Part shown: positions 61,313 through 64,000 of the stretch, in pieces
How the letters are laid out: every line of letters starts with the position of its first letter
Numbering within the stretch: position 1 is the first letter of the stretch
Assembly (NCBI RefSeq): GCF_900116515.1
Contig: NZ_FPBA01000001.1
Location: 62,001-126,000, forward strand
Direction: 5' to 3'
Source: Geodermatophilus amargosae
GTDB lineage: Bacteria; Actinomycetota; Actinomycetes; Mycobacteriales; Geodermatophilaceae
DNA length: 64,000 nt
Notes under the pieces: model-generated
What the model saw: the letters and a program-made list of their open reading frames with translations, nothing else
The model's database searches: none
Told to the model about the DNA's origin: nothing
Made by a program: the position numbers and the translations under genes

Positions 61313-62253
61313 CCGGTTACCTGCTCCGGCGGGCCGGCCAGGCCGTCGTCGTCCTGGCCGGCGTGAGCGTCCTGGTCTTCTCCCTGATCCACCTCGTGCG
61401 GGGCGACCCGATCCGCCTGGCCCTCGGCACGCGGTTCTCCCAGGAGACCTACGACGCCCTGCGGGAGCGCAGCGGGCTGGACCTGCCCCTGGTCCAGCAG
61501 TACTTCACCTGGGCCGGACGGGCGCTCACCGGCGACCTCGGGGTCAGCTTCCGCAGCGGGGACACCGTCACCTCGCTGATCGGCGAGCGGCTGCCGGCCA
61601 CCCTCACGCTGGCGCTCGCCGCGCTGGTCGTCGCGCTGGTCATCGCGCTGCCGCTGGGGATGCTCTCGGCGCTGCACCCGCGGTCGCTGATCGACCGGGT
61701 GGCCACCGTGGTCAGCCAGTTCGGCATCTCGGTGCCCGACTTCTGGCTGTCGATCATGCTCATCCTGGTCTTCGCCGGGCTGCTGGGCTGGCTGCCCTCG
61801 GGCGGTTACGTCCCGCTCACCGAGGACCCGCTGGGGTGGCTGCAGCGGCTGGTCCTGCCCGCGGTGGCCACCGGCGTCGTCTCCGGCTCGGTGATCACCC
61901 GGTTCGTCCGGTCGAGCATGCTCGAGGCGCTGGGCCAGGACCACGTGCGCACGGCGCAGGCCAAGGGCGTCCCGACCCGGCAGGTGCTGACCTGGCACGT
62001 GCTGCGCAACGCGCTCCTGCCGCTGGTCACCGTCACCGGCGTGCAGCTGGCCTACCTGCTGTCCGGCGTCGTCGTCGTGGAGATCGTCTTCTCCTGGCCC
62101 GGGCTGGGGCAGCTGGCCTACCAGGCGGTGCGCGACCGCGACTTCCCGGTGCTGCAGGGCGCCGTCCTGCTGTTCGCCCTGGTCTTCCTCGTCATCAACC
62201 TGCTGGTGGACCTGCTCTACAGCCGCATCGACCCGAGGATCGCCCGCCGATGA
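61309..62253 (+). CDS. dppB: Peptide ABC transporter permease DppB
   Basis: 314 aa with six helices. TGYLLRRAGQAVVVLAGVSV opens TM1 exactly as in DppB/OppB, and the C-terminal AQAKGVPTRQVLTWHVLRNA is the EAA-type loop. No ATG, GTG or TTG exists in frame near this point. CTG at 61309, overlapping the previous TGA (CTGA) with GGAG 5 nt upstream, is the only start that keeps TM1 intact. GTG 61363 would remove most of TM1. I therefore propose a CTG initiator. Confidence 0.88.
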   Translation: MTGYLLRRAGQAVVVLAGVSVLVFSLIHLVRGDPIRLALGTRFSQETYDALRERSGLDLPLVQQYFTWAGRALTGDLGVSFRSGDTVTSLIGERLPATLTLALAALVVALVIALPLGMLSALHPRSLIDRVATVVSQFGISVPDFWLSIMLILVFAGLLGWLPSGGYVPLTEDPLGWLQRLVLPAVATGVVSGSVITRFVRSSMLEALGQDHVRTAQAKGVPTRQVLTWHVLRNALLPLVTVTGVQLAYLLSGVVVVEIVFSWPGLGQLAYQAVRDRDFPVLQGAVLLFALVFLVINLLVDLLYSRIDPRIARR

Positions 62254-63188
62254 CGCAGCTGCCGACGCCGGGCGCGACCCCGGCGGCACCGCCGCCCGCC
62301 GAGCCCCTGCCGACGGCTGCCCCGGTACGCCCGCGGTGGCGGGAGACGCTCGGGCTGCTCGCCCGCAACCCGACGGCGGCCGTCTCCGCCGTCGTGCTGG
62401 TCCTGATCGTGCTGGTCGCGGTGTTCGACGAGACGCTCGCGCCCGACGGCCCCAACGAGCAGGACCCGTCGCTGCAGCTCCAGCCGCCGAGCTGGGCCCA
62501 CCCGTTCGGCACCGACGAGTTCGGCCGCGACGTGTTCAGCCGGGTGATCCTGGGGGCGGCGACGTCGCTGCGGGTCGGCTTCCTCTCCGTCGCGTTCGCC
62601 CTGGTGGTCGGCACGCTCATCGGCCTGCTCGCCGGCTTCTACGGCACGTGGGTCGACGACGTCCTCATGCGGCTGATGGACGTGCTGTTCGCCTTCCCCG
62701 CGGTGCTGCTGGCCATCGCCATCGTGGCCATCCGCGGCGCCGGGCCGGCCAACGCGATCCTCGCGATCGGCATCGTCTACGTGCCGATCTTCGCCCGGGT
62801 CACCCGCGCCAGCGTGCTCGGCGTCCGCGAGGAGGTGTACGTGCGGGCCTCGCGGTCGGTCGGCGCCTCGGACTGGCGGCTGATCACCCGGCACGTGCTG
62901 CCCAACGCCGCGCCGCCGATCATCGTGCAGACCTCGGTCAGCCTGGCGTTCGCGGTGCTGGCCGAGGCGGCGCTGTCCTTCCTCGGCCTGGGCCCGCGCC
63001 GGCCCGACCCGTCATGGGGGCTGATGCTCGCCGACGGCCGCGGCTTCATCGAGCAGGCCTGGTGGTACGCGGTCTTCCCGGGCCTGGCGATCGTCGTCAC
63101 GGTGCTCTGCTTCAACCTGCTCGGCGACGGGCTGCGCGACGTCCTCGACCCGCGGCAGCGCACGCTCATGGCCGGGAGCGGCAGGTGA
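62250..63188 (+). CDS. dppC: Peptide ABC transporter permease DppC
   Basis: 312 aa with six helices and an N-terminal about 30-residue Pro/Ala-rich cytosolic segment. HPFGTDEFGRDVFSRVILGA is the DppC/OppC landmark, and RASRSVGASDWRLITRHVLP the ATPase-contact loop. ATG 62250 overlaps the dppB stop by 4 bp. It forms the channel with DppB. The next gene starts at a GTGA overlap. Confidence 0.94.
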   Translation: MTQLPTPGATPAAPPPAEPLPTAAPVRPRWRETLGLLARNPTAAVSAVVLVLIVLVAVFDETLAPDGPNEQDPSLQLQPPSWAHPFGTDEFGRDVFSRVILGAATSLRVGFLSVAFALVVGTLIGLLAGFYGTWVDDVLMRLMDVLFAFPAVLLAIAIVAIRGAGPANAILAIGIVYVPIFARVTRASVLGVREEVYVRASRSVGASDWRLITRHVLPNAAPPIIVQTSVSLAFAVLAEAALSFLGLGPRRPDPSWGLMLADGRGFIEQAWWYAVFPGLAIVVTVLCFNLLGDGLRDVLDPRQRTLMAGSGR

Positions 63189-64000
63189 GCGCCCCGTCGT
63201 TCGAGAAGCCCGCGACGGCGGCCGCGCCGGTGCTGGAGGTCGAGGACCTGCGGGTGGACCTGCGCACCCCGCGCGGCACCGCGCACGTGGTCAACGGGCT
63301 CAGCTACACCGTCGGCCCGGGCGAGACCGTCGCGGTCGTGGGGGAGTCCGGCAGCGGCAAGAGCGTCTCGGTGCTCGCGCTGCTCGGCCTGCTGCCGGCC
63401 CGCACGGCGACGGTGACCGGCCGCGCGCTGCTGCAGGGCGAGGACCTGCTGACCATGGCGCCCGAGCGGCTGCGGCAGGTGCGCGGCCCCGGCGCCGGGA
63501 TGGTGTTCCAGGACCCGATGACCTCGCTGAACCCGGTGCTGACCGTGGGGCGGCAGCTGACCGAGGGCCTCCGGGCGCACGGGCCGGTGTCCAAGGCCGC
63601 GGCCCGGGCGCGGGCGGTCGAGCTGCTCGGCGAGGTGGGCCTGCCCGACCCCGGGCGCGCGGTCGGCCGCTATCCGCACGAGCTGTCGGGCGGGATGCGC
63701 CAGCGGGTGGTCATCGCGATGGCGCTGGCCAACTCGCCGGCGCTGCTCATCGCCGACGAGGCGACGACGGCGCTGGACGTGACGGTGCAGGCGCAGATCC
63801 TCGACCTGGTCGAGCGGCTGCAGAGCGAGCACGGCACCGGCGTCATCTGGATCACCCACGACCTCGGCGTCGTCGCCGGCATCGCCGACCGGGTGCTGGT
63901 CATGTACGGCGGACGCTGCGTGGAGGACGGCACGGTCGACGACGTCCTGGAGCGGCCGGTGCACCCCTACACGCGTGGGCTCCTCGGCGCGCTGCCCGAC
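63185..64000 (+). CDS. dppD: Peptide ABC transporter ATPase DppD (3' end beyond window)
   Basis: 272 codons are present and open to the window end. Walker A VVGESGSGKSVSVLALLGLL, Q-loop VFQDPMTSLNPVL, signature ELSGGMRQRVVIAMALANSP, Walker B LLIADEATTALDVT and H-loop ITHDLGVV are intact. The missing end should carry the oligopeptide_binding C-terminal domain with the iron-sulfur-type cysteines, and a DppF would be expected next. GTG 63185 overlaps the dppC stop by 4 bp. Confidence 0.93.
   Translation, partial: MSAPSFEKPATAAAPVLEVEDLRVDLRTPRGTAHVVNGLSYTVGPGETVAVVGESGSGKSVSVLALLGLLPARTATVTGRALLQGEDLLTMAPERLRQVRGPGAGMVFQDPMTSLNPVLTVGRQLTEGLRAHGPVSKAAARARAVELLGEVGLPDPGRAVGRYPHELSGGMRQRVVIAMALANSPALLIADEATTALDVTVQAQILDLVERLQSEHGTGVIWITHDLGVVAGIADRVLVMYGGRCVEDGTVDDVLERPVHPYTRGLLGALPD

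Overview
The window is about 64 kb of very high-GC DNA with dense genes, many GTG starts and many 4-bp ATGA/GTGA stop-start overlaps. It looks like an actinobacterial chromosome. A Bpa-type proteasome activator, a GuaB1 protein, a DUF1707 protein, an MmpL exporter with a MarR regulator, and c-di-GMP and chemotaxis genes would fit a motile member of Geodermatophilaceae (Blastococcus, Geodermatophilus, Modestobacter). That placement is inference. I see no rRNA, tRNA, transposase, CRISPR array or prophage.

Layout. 1-9.6 kb: an alkyl-DHAP-synthase-like oxidase divergent from a glycerol-3-phosphate dehydrogenase, a methyltransferase, a TipA-like MerR regulator, a haloalkane dehalogenase, an AraC regulator, a drug-type ABC-2 exporter, and a TetR regulator with two operator copies. 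9.5-11.6 kb: a TMEM165/GDT1 cation exporter behind a yybP-ykoY (Mn2+) riboswitch, and an MFS permease. 11.7-16.2 kb: two coupled diguanylate cyclase genes, the second fused to a LarB-like domain. 16.3-23 kb: pheA, mmpL/marR, a GroES-like protein, a zincin and guaB1. 22.8-28.3 kb: a collapsed alcohol dehydrogenase beside its intact regulator, serS, two HAD phosphatases and an orphan chemoreceptor with a sigma-28-like promoter. 28.5-39.6 kb: SPFH protein, bpa locus, acyl-CoA and folate-type enzymes, stress protein, beta-lactamase-fold hydrolase and HU. 39.8-47.5 kb: two broken genes (aldo-keto reductase, MaoC), an EAL-CBS protein divergent from a GAF/PAS/PP2C phosphatase, and a TRIC channel.

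47.5-64 kb is a coherent amino-sugar and oligopeptide module: ROK repressor, sugar-binding lipoprotein, two permeases, ROK kinase and nagB on one strand; nagA and nagZ converging on them; then an MsiK-type ATPase that probably powers the ATPase-less permeases, a cytoplasmic GH2 enzyme and a Dpp-type peptide importer running off the window end. Together these could take up and degrade GlcNAc oligomers and cell-wall fragments.

The most unusual items are the GGDEF-LarB fusion, whose LarB part appears to lack both catalytic residues; a 59-nt palindromic repeat that supplies the stop codon of two unrelated genes; a family of hairpin repeats at gene 3' ends; a class V aminotransferase-fold protein without its PLP lysine beside bpa; a triplicated 14-nt initiation region at nagB; and a probable CTG start on dppB. 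All function calls come from reading the sequence against remembered families; no database search was run.
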